This document shows positions 44,864 to 54,558 of a DNA stretch of 64,000 nt, in pieces. A program made the position numbers and the translations under genes. The stretch spans positions 22,917-86,916 of the forward strand of contig NZ_JBLBVL010000015.1 in assembly GCF_047250365.1 (NCBI RefSeq), in the 5' to 3' direction. The notes under the pieces were generated by a model that did not search any database, had not been told where the DNA came from, and worked only from the letters and a program-made list of their open reading frames with translations. The DNA comes from Thaumasiovibrio sp047250365. GTDB taxonomy: Bacteria; Pseudomonadota; Gammaproteobacteria; Enterobacterales; Vibrionaceae. Positions within the stretch are counted from its first letter, which is position 1. Every line of letters starts with the position of its first letter.

Positions 44864-46084
44864 ATGAAATTCGACAAAGCTATGCGCATTCTTGTCGCCG
44901 GGATCATTGTGAACCTGTGTATGGGTATTTTATACGCATGGAGTGTAATGAAAAAGGCACTTGTTATTGATTACGGCTGGTCAAACGCCGATGCATCACT
45001 ACCGTATACTACCGCTATTGTCGTTTTTGCACTGTCTCTTCTTGTTGCTGGTGTACTTCAAGACCGTATGGGCCCACGCCGCGTACTGCAAGTCGGTACG
45101 CTTTTAACGGGTCTAGGGATGCTTTTATCTGGGCTAAGTGACAGCGTTACCATGCTAACAATTACCTTTGGTGTCATCACCGGTACTGGTATTGGTTTTG
45201 GCTATGCTTGCCTAAGCCCTTCCGCAATGAAATGGTTCCACCCATCTAAAAAAGGACTCGTTAACGGCCTTATTGCTGGTGGTTTCGGTTTAGCCTCTCT
45301 CTATTTAGCACCTATCACCTCTTGGTTGATTGAAGATTACAGTATCGGCACTGCCTTTGTTGTATTGGGAGCTGGTGTCCTGCTAATTGCGTTCCCTGCA
45401 GCATCAACGATTGTGAATCCACCAGCGGATTACACGCCTGAAGCACCAAAGAACCTATCAGCGGCGAAATCTGCTAAATCAACAGCGAACGCAAGCTGGC
45501 GTCAGATGCTAACTACGCCTCAGTTCTACATGATGTGGGTAATGTTTGCATTCTCATCTGCAGCTGGACTAATGGTTATCGGTAACATCACGTCTATCGC
45601 TGGCATTCAAGCTGGCATCGAAGATGCTGCATACCTGGTTGGTATCCTGGCTGTTTTCAACACTGGTGGTCGCGTTGTTATGGGTGTGCTTTCTGATAAG
45701 ATCGGTGGCATCCGTACGCTCATGATCGCGTTTGTTCTGCAAGGTATCAACATGGTTCTATTCGCAACCTACGACTCAAGCATCATGATGATGGTTGGTG
45801 CAGCTTGTGCTGGCGTTGGTTATGGTACCCTTCTAGCAGTATTCCCATCACTAACGACTGACTTCTACGGTCTAAAAAACTACGGAACTAACTTTGGTGT
45901 ACTTTACACAGCTTGGGGCATCAGTGGTGTCATTGGGCCAATTATCGCTGCAATCGTTGTAGATAGCACAGGCAACTTCAACCTTGCTTACACTATCTCT
46001 GCTGCAATGATCGCCGTATGTGTAGTACTCGCGCTTATCATTAAGCCCGTTAACACTGAAGCGCTTGTTGCCCAAACAGCATAG
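44864..46084 (+). CDS. OFA-family MFS transporter
   Basis: Twelve-helix carrier of 406 aa in the oxalate/formate antiporter group of the major facilitator superfamily. GILYAWSVMKKAL near the N-terminus and LQDRMGPRRVLQVG (motif A) are typical, and the second half has VLSDKIGGIRTLM. Substrates in the family are small carboxylates such as oxalate, formate, lactate or pyruvate; this one is not assigned. Monocistronic with terminator. Confidence 0.85.
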   Translation: MKFDKAMRILVAGIIVNLCMGILYAWSVMKKALVIDYGWSNADASLPYTTAIVVFALSLLVAGVLQDRMGPRRVLQVGTLLTGLGMLLSGLSDSVTMLTITFGVITGTGIGFGYACLSPSAMKWFHPSKKGLVNGLIAGGFGLASLYLAPITSWLIEDYSIGTAFVVLGAGVLLIAFPAASTIVNPPADYTPEAPKNLSAAKSAKSTANASWRQMLTTPQFYMMWVMFAFSSAAGLMVIGNITSIAGIQAGIEDAAYLVGILAVFNTGGRVVMGVLSDKIGGIRTLMIAFVLQGINMVLFATYDSSIMMMVGAACAGVGYGTLLAVFPSLTTDFYGLKNYGTNFGVLYTAWGISGVIGPIIAAIVVDSTGNFNLAYTISAAMIAVCVVLALIIKPVNTEALVAQTA

Positions 46085-46114
46085 TCTCGCTTTCACGCTT
46101 AACTAAGCACAGCT

Positions 46115-46142
46115 AGGCCGAGGATTAACCTTGGCCTTTTTT
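46115..46142 (+). terminator. Rho-independent terminator after OFA transporter
   Basis: AGGCCGAGG and CCTTGGCCT pair around ATTAA, followed by six T. Confidence 0.88.
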
Positions 46143-46148
46143 GTGCCT

Positions 46149-48779
46149 TTATTGTGTAAGTGAAGGCGTTAAGTATTCCTCTATTTTAGAGAGCAGCTGT
46201 TTGATCTCAAATGGCTTGGGCACATAACTATCCATTCCCGCTTCATAACATGCACGTATGTCTTCATCTAATACGCTGGCTGTCAAAGCGATGATAGGAA
46301 CAGATCCCGCCTCCAATTCTCTTTCTATGCCTCTGATCTTGCGTGTCGCTTCAAAGCCATCCATCACTGGCATCATGCAATCCATCAAAATTAAATCAAT
46401 CTCATTCTTCAGCCATAAATCAACCGCAATTTGACCATTCTCAGCTTCAAGCACCGTGAGTCCCGCTCGTGTTAGCACTGTTTTCGCAACTTGCATGTTA
46501 ACCGCATTATCTTCCACCAGAAGAATTTCTCCGGTTAACATTTTCATCTTCTCTGCATGTGACGTTACTTCGCGCGTTACTTGTGACTGGTCCAAGACCC
46601 CATTAATCACGTCCTGCAACCGCTTGCCGCGAACAGGTAAGGAATGAATGGCCGACACTAACACATCACCCCACTCTTTTACTCCGGCTTCCAATAAGAA
46701 AATAACAGGAGCATGCCGCTGCAATTCCGCAAAATACTTTTCTTCAGAACTATTTCGATAAGTATAAATAATCACAGCAAATGTTCGCTCATCCCTACAT
46801 GCTGATAGGTACTCTAACCCTGTCGCAATCCGTTGAAAACTGTGGCACAAATACCCCATTTTCATACATTCTCGTTGTGTTAGTTGTGCACTACTATCAT
46901 CCGAATCAACAATCAAGATGTGTTGACCATTGGGGCGTTCAACTAAAGCTGCGTCTTTAACTACGGGAAATACTACTGAAAGTTTAAACTCACTACCTTC
47001 ACCTTTAACACTTGTTGCCGTTAACCCGCCATCCATTAGATCAGCAAGCTGACGGCTTATGCTCAACCCTAACCCCGTTCCCCCAAAGCGCCGTGTGGTT
47101 GAGTCATCTTCCTGTTTAAAGGGCTCAAATATATTCTTTAGTTGTTTATTATCTATTCCAACGCCAGTATCTTTAACTGAGAAGCAAAGCACTTGATTTT
47201 CATCTCGCACTACCTTGAATGTCACCGCGCCATACTCCGTAAACTTAATGGCATTAGACAAAAGATTTAACAATATCTGTTTAAGTCGGTGCTCATCGGC
47301 GTAAACCGTGACAGGTAAATCTGTCGCTAAATCTACATAGAAACGAACAGCTTTTTCTGTTGCTTTAGGCTCAACAATACATGCGACATCATAACAAAGG
47401 CGCTCTAGGTCACACTCAATGGGGCTTAATTTTATCCCTTCAGCTTCAATTTTTGATAAATCTAAAACATCATTAATTATTGACAACAAAGTATTAGATG
47501 AAGATTTAATGATAGATAAATACTCTTTTTGCTTATTATCTAGTTCTGTGTCAACAAGAATATTACTCATCCCAATAATGCCATTTAAAGGGGTTCTAAT
47601 TTCATGTGACATATTTGCTAAAAAAGCACTCTTTGCTTTATTGGCACTCTCTGCATCATCTTTAGCTGCAACCAATAATGCCTCACTATAGTCTCGCTCT
47701 TTAATCAAAGCATTTAATGTCGTCGCCAAATGGGTAAATTCATCACTTCCAGACGCGGTGACTCGTAAGCTATAATCTTTAGTCTCTTCAATTTTACTCA
47801 TCACAAATTCAATATTGCGAATAGAGAGTAGCATTCGCTTCCCAAGCCTCACACCAAGAAAAATCACAGTGACTATTAATATAAAAAGACCAAACAACAC
47901 AACAATAAACTGTTCAAACCTTGCCAAGTATATCTCTCTCGCCTGATGGGAAATATCAAGTTTTACACTATTAATGACATTGCCCAATAGGCGCATCCTT
48001 TTTTCTGCATCACCTCGCCAATAAGGCCACTGACTTTCATTTTCACTACCACTAATAACATTATTCCTAAATGTTCCCCCATCCACAAAAACAGGCATCG
48101 TAAAAACCGTTAATAAGCGCTCAACTTGCACTTCTGATGCGTAATTATTGAGATAACGATCAATATAATCCTGTTGACGAACAACAACTTTCAATAATTC
48201 GTCTCTAAAGTAATTTTTTGATTCATCATTATTTAGCATTAACGATAGGAAGATTAACTCTTGGCTCGCATACTCTTGTAGCCAAAGCAATTGATAGTAC
48301 GCTTGAATGCCTTCTCTTAATGGCGCTTCATCAACTAAAATTGGCAGCTGCTCAGTCATTCTAGTGTAGTGAGTTAACCAATCGCTGACCGCAAAGATCC
48401 ACTCATAACGTTCATCTCGCGTCTGTCCGCTACCTTCCTCTAATAGAATAGAAATATCTTGTGCTAAGGCATCAAACTCTTCCTGATGAGGGAATGAAGC
48501 AAGAGGCTGTTGACTAAATACGGCTTCAATCTCATTTAGCAATGCGTCTTTCGCAAATACCGTCTTGGTCACCGCTTCTAGTCTTAGTTTTCTAATTTCC
48601 TCAATTATTTCCGAATAATACTGATGTTTCTCGTATTGAATGGATACCGATGACAAGGTCGTCAATTGATCATACTGATTCGCGAGAAAACGCCCAGCAA
48701 TCACGAGTGTAATCACTAAAGGAACAATGACCAATAAACGAATTTTGGATTTTATAGTAAAGCCTGACGCGATATCCAT
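46149..48779 (-). CDS. Hybrid sensor histidine kinase with two receiver regions
   Basis: Membrane-bound hybrid kinase of 876 aa. Helices at about 14-30 and 289-311 bracket a helical periplasmic sensor region resembling the NIT (nitrate/nitrite-type) fold. Then follow HAMP (312-365), a HisKA domain with phospho-acceptor His392 in NMSHEIRTPLNG, and an ATPase domain with DTGVGI and FGGTGLGLSI. A first receiver-like region (HILIVDSDDSS) appears degenerate, without a clear phospho-Asp. The second is intact, with Asp800 in LMDCMMPVMDG. There is no Hpt domain or linked regulator, so the partner is elsewhere. Confidence 0.9.
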   Translation of the reverse strand: MDIASGFTIKSKIRLLVIVPLVITLVIAGRFLANQYDQLTTLSSVSIQYEKHQYYSEIIEEIRKLRLEAVTKTVFAKDALLNEIEAVFSQQPLASFPHQEEFDALAQDISILLEEGSGQTRDERYEWIFAVSDWLTHYTRMTEQLPILVDEAPLREGIQAYYQLLWLQEYASQELIFLSLMLNNDESKNYFRDELLKVVVRQQDYIDRYLNNYASEVQVERLLTVFTMPVFVDGGTFRNNVISGSENESQWPYWRGDAEKRMRLLGNVINSVKLDISHQAREIYLARFEQFIVVLFGLFILIVTVIFLGVRLGKRMLLSIRNIEFVMSKIEETKDYSLRVTASGSDEFTHLATTLNALIKERDYSEALLVAAKDDAESANKAKSAFLANMSHEIRTPLNGIIGMSNILVDTELDNKQKEYLSIIKSSSNTLLSIINDVLDLSKIEAEGIKLSPIECDLERLCYDVACIVEPKATEKAVRFYVDLATDLPVTVYADEHRLKQILLNLLSNAIKFTEYGAVTFKVVRDENQVLCFSVKDTGVGIDNKQLKNIFEPFKQEDDSTTRRFGGTGLGLSISRQLADLMDGGLTATSVKGEGSEFKLSVVFPVVKDAALVERPNGQHILIVDSDDSSAQLTQRECMKMGYLCHSFQRIATGLEYLSACRDERTFAVIIYTYRNSSEEKYFAELQRHAPVIFLLEAGVKEWGDVLVSAIHSLPVRGKRLQDVINGVLDQSQVTREVTSHAEKMKMLTGEILLVEDNAVNMQVAKTVLTRAGLTVLEAENGQIAVDLWLKNEIDLILMDCMMPVMDGFEATRKIRGIERELEAGSVPIIALTASVLDEDIRACYEAGMDSYVPKPFEIKQLLSKIEEYLTPSLTQ

Positions 48780-48879
48780 AACATATAATTATTCGAAGTT
48801 ATGGTATAGTTATAGCTGACCCCGCGGATAAACACCGAATATTTGGTGGGGCAACGTCACAAGTTGAGTTGTTCACCAA

Positions 48880-48906
48880 CAAAAAAAGCTGACCAATGGT
48901 CAGCTT
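48880..48906 (-). terminator. Rho-independent terminator of phaBAPC operon
   Basis: On the minus strand AAGCTGACC and GGTCAGCTT pair around ATT, followed by TTTTTTTG. It starts 6 bp past the phaC stop. Confidence 0.9.
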
Positions 48907-48912
48907 CTTGTG

Positions 48913-50724
48913 CTATGCCTCTGTTACTTCATCCACCACCTTTGCCGCTACTTCTATCGGCAAGGTTTGCAGTACATATTGTCCTGGTGCAGGCGCAATG
49001 ACCGGATGGGCATCAGAACCCATTTGCGGTGGTAAAACCTTCTCTTTTGGACTAAATGCACTTAGCCACTGATCCCAGTTTGTCCACCAAGAGCCTTCAT
49101 AGTGCTTAGCTCCTTCCAACCAAGTTTCGGCATTATCTTCAAGTTTATCGGCAATATAATAACCATACTTATTTTTCGCTGGATGGTTCACTATACCGGC
49201 GATATGCCCAGATTCACCCAAAACGAATGTAGTATCGCCACTAAGCTTCATGGCTCCTTTATAGGTGCCTTGCCAAAGTGCGATATGGTCATCTTTTGTC
49301 GAAATAAAGTAAGATGGGGATTTAATCTTTGACAGATCTATCCACACGCCACCCACCTTTATACCCTGCTTATCTACCAAGCGGTTCTCTAAATAAAGCT
49401 TACGCAAGAGTGTGTTATGGCAAGCTGCTGTTACATTCGTACTATCACTATTCCAATACAGAAGATCAAAATCTACAGGGCTATTACCTTTTAGATAATT
49501 ATCTACATAATAGTTCCAATACAAACTATTTTCACGTAACAAAGAGAAGGTCACACTTAATGAGCGCCCATCCAAATACCCTTTCTGGTTATTTTGAATC
49601 TCCATTGCTGATACCATTTGCTCATTGATATATGCACCAATTTCGCCTGGCTGTGAAAAATCGAGAATTGTTGTAAAAAACGTTGTTGACTTAAAGCGTT
49701 GTCGCATACGACGAGCGGCATAATAAGCCACCGTTGTCGCCAACAAAGTGCCTCCGATGCAATAACCAACCGCATTCATTTGTTTTTGGCCTGTTACGGC
49801 TTCAACAACATCTACAGCCTTGGTAACACCATCGAGTACGTAATCTTCAAAATCCAGCTGCGCAATTGAGGCATCTGGATTCCTCCAAGACATCAAAAAG
49901 ACAGTATGTCCTTGCTCAACAAGCCAACGCATCATCGAGTTTTTTTGACGTAAATCGAGAATATAGTACTTATTAATAAATGGCGGAACAACGAGCACAG
50001 GAATTTTATGCACGGATTCTGTTAATGGCTTATATTGAATTAATTCGAATAAGTCATTTTTGAATACGACACTTCCTTCGGTATTGGCAATATCCTTTCC
50101 AATACTAAATGCTTTGTCATTCGTCATACGAACTTTTAATACTTCAGAGCTAGATTTTAAATCTTCTTGCAACAAATCCATCCCTTTAACCAAGTTCTCA
50201 CCATTAGTTTCCATGGTTAACTTAAGTAACTCAGGATTAGTGCTAACAAAATTACTGGGTGACATTGCATTGACGGTCTGACGGGTAAAAAAGCTCAATC
50301 GCTCTCTTGCCTTGTCATCTAGCCCATCGACAGATTCAATCATATTTTGCATTGTTTCACTGAACAATAAATATGACTGCTGGATAAAGTTATAAATGGC
50401 TTCATTTTGCCATGCTTCATCAGCAAAGCGCTTGTCACCGCGCTCCGCTTTCATTACAGGCTCCGAAGACCCTTCTGAAGGCATAACAACATTTTGCCAT
50501 ATTTTCAGCTGTTTCTCCCACCAATCCATCTGCACTTTAACCATATTTTCAGGCTGATTAACCGCATTTTGAAAAAGCTTGGCGGTATCTTCAATATTGA
50601 TTTCATTCAATGCTTGGTTTAATGGGGAGTTCATTGCTGTTTTACCAGAATCCAGTTCTTTCCACCATTGCTGGTTTACTTCCTGGAATTTGGCAAAGTA
50701 ATCCGCAAAAATATTCTGGTTCAT
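48913..50724 (-). CDS. phaC: Class I polyhydroxyalkanoate synthase PhaC
   Basis: Polymerase that joins (R)-3-hydroxyacyl-CoA into storage polyester on granule surfaces, 603 aa. The catalytic Cys322 lies in the lipase-like box G-Y-C-I-G (residues 320-324); LMSWRNPD and the ESGHIAGIVNHP region hold the rest of the active site. Length and single-gene form fit class I synthases that use short-chain monomers. It is the last gene in the order phaB-phaA-phaP-phaC. Confidence 0.96.
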   Translation of the reverse strand: MNQNIFADYFAKFQEVNQQWWKELDSGKTAMNSPLNQALNEINIEDTAKLFQNAVNQPENMVKVQMDWWEKQLKIWQNVVMPSEGSSEPVMKAERGDKRFADEAWQNEAIYNFIQQSYLLFSETMQNMIESVDGLDDKARERLSFFTRQTVNAMSPSNFVSTNPELLKLTMETNGENLVKGMDLLQEDLKSSSEVLKVRMTNDKAFSIGKDIANTEGSVVFKNDLFELIQYKPLTESVHKIPVLVVPPFINKYYILDLRQKNSMMRWLVEQGHTVFLMSWRNPDASIAQLDFEDYVLDGVTKAVDVVEAVTGQKQMNAVGYCIGGTLLATTVAYYAARRMRQRFKSTTFFTTILDFSQPGEIGAYINEQMVSAMEIQNNQKGYLDGRSLSVTFSLLRENSLYWNYYVDNYLKGNSPVDFDLLYWNSDSTNVTAACHNTLLRKLYLENRLVDKQGIKVGGVWIDLSKIKSPSYFISTKDDHIALWQGTYKGAMKLSGDTTFVLGESGHIAGIVNHPAKNKYGYYIADKLEDNAETWLEGAKHYEGSWWTNWDQWLSAFSPKEKVLPPQMGSDAHPVIAPAPGQYVLQTLPIEVAAKVVDEVTEA

Positions 50725-50802
50725 GTTAATGACCTCAATTAAGATTGATCGAAATACCGCCTACTGATCAAATTAAAACAAGAACAGTAGGCGGCAGGGT
50801 CA

Positions 50803-51150
50803 TTAAGCTGGTGTCACTTCTTTCACGTTTTCTGCAACCAGTGCATCTACGTCAGCTTTAAACTCTTGTGCAATAGCAGACAGCTTGTTGCTATCGTCAA
50901 TCATTTGCTGAGAAAGCTTAGTCAGTGCTTCTAGTTGAGAACCGTTGAAAGATGTCAATGATTGCAAGTCTTTTACTTCACTTGCAGCTTTCATTTGAGA
51001 CAAACCAAGGTCACTGTATGAGCGTAGTGCCGATAACTGCAGCTCAGTGATTTCTTCAATGTTCTTTGTAAACAACTTGTTGAACTTCACATATGGTGCA
51101 AGCGTTTTTTCAGTTTGATCTGATAGTGTCTTAAACATTTCCGTGTACAT
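50803..51150 (-). CDS. phaP: Phasin (PHA granule protein)
   Basis: Granule-coating protein of 115 aa, an amphipathic helix bundle with the phasin-2 pattern MFKTLSDQTEK and VKFNKLFTKNIEEITELQ. The ATG at 51150 has AGGAG upstream. It lies between phaA and phaC; a strong upstream site is expected because phasins are made in large amounts. Confidence 0.9.
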   Translation of the reverse strand: MYTEMFKTLSDQTEKTLAPYVKFNKLFTKNIEEITELQLSALRSYSDLGLSQMKAASEVKDLQSLTSFNGSQLEALTKLSQQMIDDSNKLSAIAQEFKADVDALVAENVKEVTPA

Positions 51151-51185
51151 AACATAACTCCTATGAGTAATTATTGACTTATTTA

Positions 51186-52391
51186 TTAACAACTTTTCAA
51201 AACAATGGCAGTACCCATACCACCACCAACACACAGAGATGCAACGCCATACTCACTTCCTCGACGACGCATTTCATGCAAAAGGCTTACTGTAATTCTG
51301 TTACCGGACGCGCCCAATGGATGACCCAATGCAATCGCGCCACCATTAATATTAGCCCGTTCTAGCAATGCTTCTAAATCTGTATCGTGTAATTCAGCTA
51401 ACTGATGGGCGACACCCAAAGCTTGGCCGGCAAATGCTTCGTTTAATTCAAAAACATCAATATCTTGTATTGTTAGCGAAGCTAACTTGAGTGCCTTTGT
51501 TACCGCTGGGACTGGCCCAAGCCCCATGATCTTTGGATCAATGCCGGCTTGCGCATAACTCACTACCTCTGCTAGCGGTGTTAAGTCATACTCTTTTAGC
51601 GCCGCTTCTGAAACGACGATTATGGCACTACCTCCATCATTGATTCCTGATGCATTTCCAGCAGTTACCGAGCCTTCTTTGCGAAATGCTGGTCTAAGTT
51701 TTGCCAACTTCTCTGCAGAAGCATCAGGTTTAGGATACTCATCCGTATCAACGATCACCGCTCCCTTCCGTGTCTTGACTTCTACAGGTGCAATTTCATC
51801 CTTGAATTTACCTGCATCAATGGCCGCAACCGCTTTTTGTTGGCTCGCCAATGCAAATGCATCTTGCTGCTCTCTGGTTAAACCCACGGTATCCACGACA
51901 TTCTCAGCGGTAACGCCCATATGATACTGGTTAAACGCATCTGTCAGACCATCCTTAATAAGGAGATCGGCCATCTCTAGTGAACCCATTTTCTGTCCAT
52001 CTCGTAGACTACCAGGCAGAGCAAATGGTATTTGAGACATGTTTTCTGCCCCCGCAGCAACGACAACTTGAGCATCACCAGCTTTAATATGTGCTGCAGC
52101 GTCCATCACAACTTTCATGCCACTACCACAAACCATATTCAAACTGTATGCTGGTACCTCGTTTGGCAGTCCTGCATAAATGGCAGCTTGGCGACCCGGT
52201 CCCATACCTTGTCCAGCACCGATCACATTTCCTAAAATAAGTTCATCTACAGCAGAACTAGGCACCTGAGCTTCTTCTAGCGCTGCTTTAACGGCAATGG
52301 CGCCCAACTGAGCTGCTGGCACTGATTTCAATGCACCACTAAAACTACCCAAAGGTGTACGTTTCGCTGCAACGATATAGACTTTTGACAT
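51186..52391 (-). CDS. phaA: Acetyl-CoA C-acetyltransferase PhaA
   Basis: Thiolase of 401 aa that condenses two acetyl-CoA to acetoacetyl-CoA, the first step of polyhydroxybutyrate synthesis. The nucleophile lies in LNMVCGSGMKVV, the His in GGAIALGHPLGASG and the second Cys in LCVGGGMG. It is separated by 29 bp from phaB upstream. Confidence 0.95.
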   Translation of the reverse strand: MSKVYIVAAKRTPLGSFSGALKSVPAAQLGAIAVKAALEEAQVPSSAVDELILGNVIGAGQGMGPGRQAAIYAGLPNEVPAYSLNMVCGSGMKVVMDAAAHIKAGDAQVVVAAGAENMSQIPFALPGSLRDGQKMGSLEMADLLIKDGLTDAFNQYHMGVTAENVVDTVGLTREQQDAFALASQQKAVAAIDAGKFKDEIAPVEVKTRKGAVIVDTDEYPKPDASAEKLAKLRPAFRKEGSVTAGNASGINDGGSAIIVVSEAALKEYDLTPLAEVVSYAQAGIDPKIMGLGPVPAVTKALKLASLTIQDIDVFELNEAFAGQALGVAHQLAELHDTDLEALLERANINGGAIALGHPLGASGNRITVSLLHEMRRRGSEYGVASLCVGGGMGTAIVLKSC

Positions 52392-52420
52392 CTGTTTTCT
52401 TCCTTAAAAACTGACTAAAC

Positions 52421-53161
52421 TTACTGCATGTACAAACCGCCATTTAGCGATAAGGTCTCTCCTGTAATGTATCCACCAACTTCGCTCGCCAAGTAACTAA
52501 CTGCGCCAGCGATTTCCTCAGGTGTTGCTAAGCGCTTCATCGGAATTTCTGCTTTGATGGCATCAAGAATATCGGGGTTAATGGCTTCTACCATCGGTGT
52601 TGCGGTGTATCCAGGTGCAATTGCATTAACGGTAGTGCCACTTCTGGCTCCTTCTAACGCCAATGCCTTGGTGAAACCAATCATCCCTGCTTTAGCTGCT
52701 GAATAATTAGCTTGACCAAACTGGCCTTTCACACCATTCACAGAGCTGATATTGATAATGCGCCCATTACCCTTCTCACACATTGCAGAGAAGAGAGGTT
52801 GAGTGACGTTAAATAAACTATTGAGATTTGTGTCAATCACATCTGCCCATTGCGTCACTTTCATCCGCTTAAACACCGAATCACGTGTAATACCCGCATT
52901 ATTAACTAAAATATCAACCGTACCTTCTTCCTGTAGGAGCTGCATTAACACGCTCTGACACATTTCGGTATCGGTAACATCTAAGGACAGTAGCTTTACT
53001 TGATCCTTACTGTAACCAGACTCCTCCATCCACTCACGTGCACACGCATCATTTCCTGGCGAAAAGGTGGCAACAACGGTGTAACCACTATCTACCAAGC
53101 CGCGCGTAATTGCAGACCCAATACCACCCTTAGCGCCTGTTACCAGTGCTAATTTTTTCAT
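52421..53161 (-). CDS. phaB: Acetoacetyl-CoA reductase PhaB
   Basis: Short-chain dehydrogenase of 246 aa that makes (R)-3-hydroxybutyryl-CoA with NADPH. GAKGGIGSAI is the cofactor loop, NNAG follows, and Tyr-x-x-x-Lys appears as YSAAKAG, with a FGQANYSAAK context typical of PhaB. It is the first gene of the unit, preceded by GGAG. Confidence 0.95.
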   Translation of the reverse strand: MKKLALVTGAKGGIGSAITRGLVDSGYTVVATFSPGNDACAREWMEESGYSKDQVKLLSLDVTDTEMCQSVLMQLLQEEGTVDILVNNAGITRDSVFKRMKVTQWADVIDTNLNSLFNVTQPLFSAMCEKGNGRIINISSVNGVKGQFGQANYSAAKAGMIGFTKALALEGARSGTTVNAIAPGYTATPMVEAINPDILDAIKAEIPMKRLATPEEIAGAVSYLASEVGGYITGETLSLNGGLYMQ

Positions 53162-54012
53162 GTTCCGGACTCCTTCCCATTTCTATTCTGACTTTTAAAG
53201 CGACATGCTTTATTAATATCTTTTTTATTCATATACATCCAAGGCATCTACGCACCTTTAGTGTATAAGTATGTATAATCACAAACTAACAAGTCAGTTT
53301 TATGACTATTGCATGTCAACTAGACGATAAGAACACAGGTGAATATAAATATCAAGCCAAAACCGTTTACGCCCAGCTCAACATACATACAAGCCCACCC
53401 CGATAACCAAATATCGTAAAGCCGATAACACAATCGTTACCAAAATGACGTTTAAGCATATAGGCATGCCTTCATGTTTCTGTTAAAAGTAAACGGCCAA
53501 CCATGGTTCAATGGACGAGGAGATGCATAAGTATGCAACAATATCAAGCATATGCAAGCCCGTAACTAATACGTAACTATCGGAACAATTCATGATTTTC
53601 TCGCAATATACGCGCAAATACGGTCAATTTTGGCGCAATTGATTGTTCGATGTGTTGGAGAAGGTTTGCTTTGATATTAAAAGGTCAACCGATCTGAGCA
53701 GCTTAACAATCAGATGCTGATTGCATGAGTCAGAATTTGATTAGCGGTAGCGCTAAAGAAAATAAGGCGTATAGAGAGAATTAAACCACTGCCACTCAAT
53801 GAGATCGTGATTCCATAACAGATTAGCAAAAGACAAAAAGTGGGTCACTAAACGTGACCCACTTTCAATTTTTGAAGAAGTATTTATCAACGTTTAGCGC
53901 AAAAAAAATTTGCAATATGAAACATCGATCACATAAGCAAAACATGGCAACGTCAGTTAAACAAAAGTGCAGTCGCATAACAGCTGTTTGCTATATTCAG
54001 AGCACACGCCGC
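53162..54012. other. Long non-coding region upstream of phaB
   Basis: 851 bp, the longest gene-free stretch in the core chromosome part. It contains the phaB promoter, a cluster of ATGCA-type repeats near 53521-53560 and GCGCAA repeats at 53610-53640 that could bind a PHA regulator, and a strong hairpin at 53835-53873. No protein frame is convincing. It may hide a small RNA ending at the hairpin. Confidence 0.45.
53835..53873. terminator. Strong hairpin terminator
   Basis: AAAGTGGGTCAC pairs with GTGACCCACTTT, a perfect 12-bp stem around TAAAC. On the minus strand TTTTTG follows directly; on the plus strand there is CAATTTTT. It most likely ends the small gene at 54013-54312, or an unseen RNA. 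Confidence 0.8.
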
Positions 54013-54312
54013 CTATTTAAATAGTTTCAACGAACCATAATGATGATTCAATGCAGAAACAGTAACAACATGACCTGTCATTTTAATAAACATCGTTGTC
54101 GGCGACTTCTCAGGACGACACTCATATTGATAGGAGAAGCGCTCTGTCGCTAAGCGCACTAAGTCATATTTTTCCCGATGGCAGGAAATCTCAGCTTGCC
54201 AAGCCTTCGCTGAAATAACCTCTTCGGGTACTTCTGCTCTAACCGCAAACTGCCATCGTCCATCTTCACCATAGTAATCGATAGGAAATAGACGCTTAAT
54301 CTTTTTCCGCAT
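54013..54312 (-). CDS. Hypothetical 99-aa protein next to guaC
   Basis: Cytosolic basic protein of 99 aa (MRKKIKRLFPIDYYGEDGRW at the start). ATGGAGC lies just before the ATG, supporting 54312. It has no signal peptide or membrane helix; two Cys are present. I do not recognise the family. It is divergent from guaC. Confidence 0.55.
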   Translation of the reverse strand: MRKKIKRLFPIDYYGEDGRWQFAVRAEVPEEVISAKAWQAEISCHREKYDLVRLATERFSYQYECRPEKSPTTMFIKMTGHVVTVSALNHHYGSLKLFK

Positions 54313-54412
54313 GGTTGCTCCATATGAATAAAAAACACACGCAAACAAGCCTAAACAAGCTCAATTCACTGCATATAGAGTACAGTGAAAAGAAAATAAA
54401 TATAAATTTTAC

Positions 54413-54440
54413 TTGCGTAAAGGTATTGTCTGTCTATAAT
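54413..54440 (+). promoter_or_regulatory. Candidate promoter upstream of guaC
   Basis: TTGCGT (54413-54418) and a perfect TATAAT (54435-54440) with 16-bp spacing. The predicted start, near 54447, coincides with the first base of the hairpin that follows. Confidence 0.6.
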
Positions 54441-54447
54441 GCTGAAA

Positions 54448-54481
54448 ACCGGAGCGTCTGCCAACGCTCCGGTTTTTTTTT
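54448..54481 (+). terminator. Terminator hairpin in the guaC leader
   Basis: ACCGGAGCGT and ACGCTCCGGT form a perfect 10-bp stem around CTGCCA, followed by nine T. It lies 77 bp before the guaC start and directly after the candidate promoter, so it may attenuate guaC or end a very short RNA. Confidence 0.85.
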
Positions 54482-54558
54482 GCCTGTAATCTAGAAAACA
54501 TACGCCTCTGCCAAGGCCCTATTTTCTGATTACAAATTCGATAAGATAAGGAAACACT

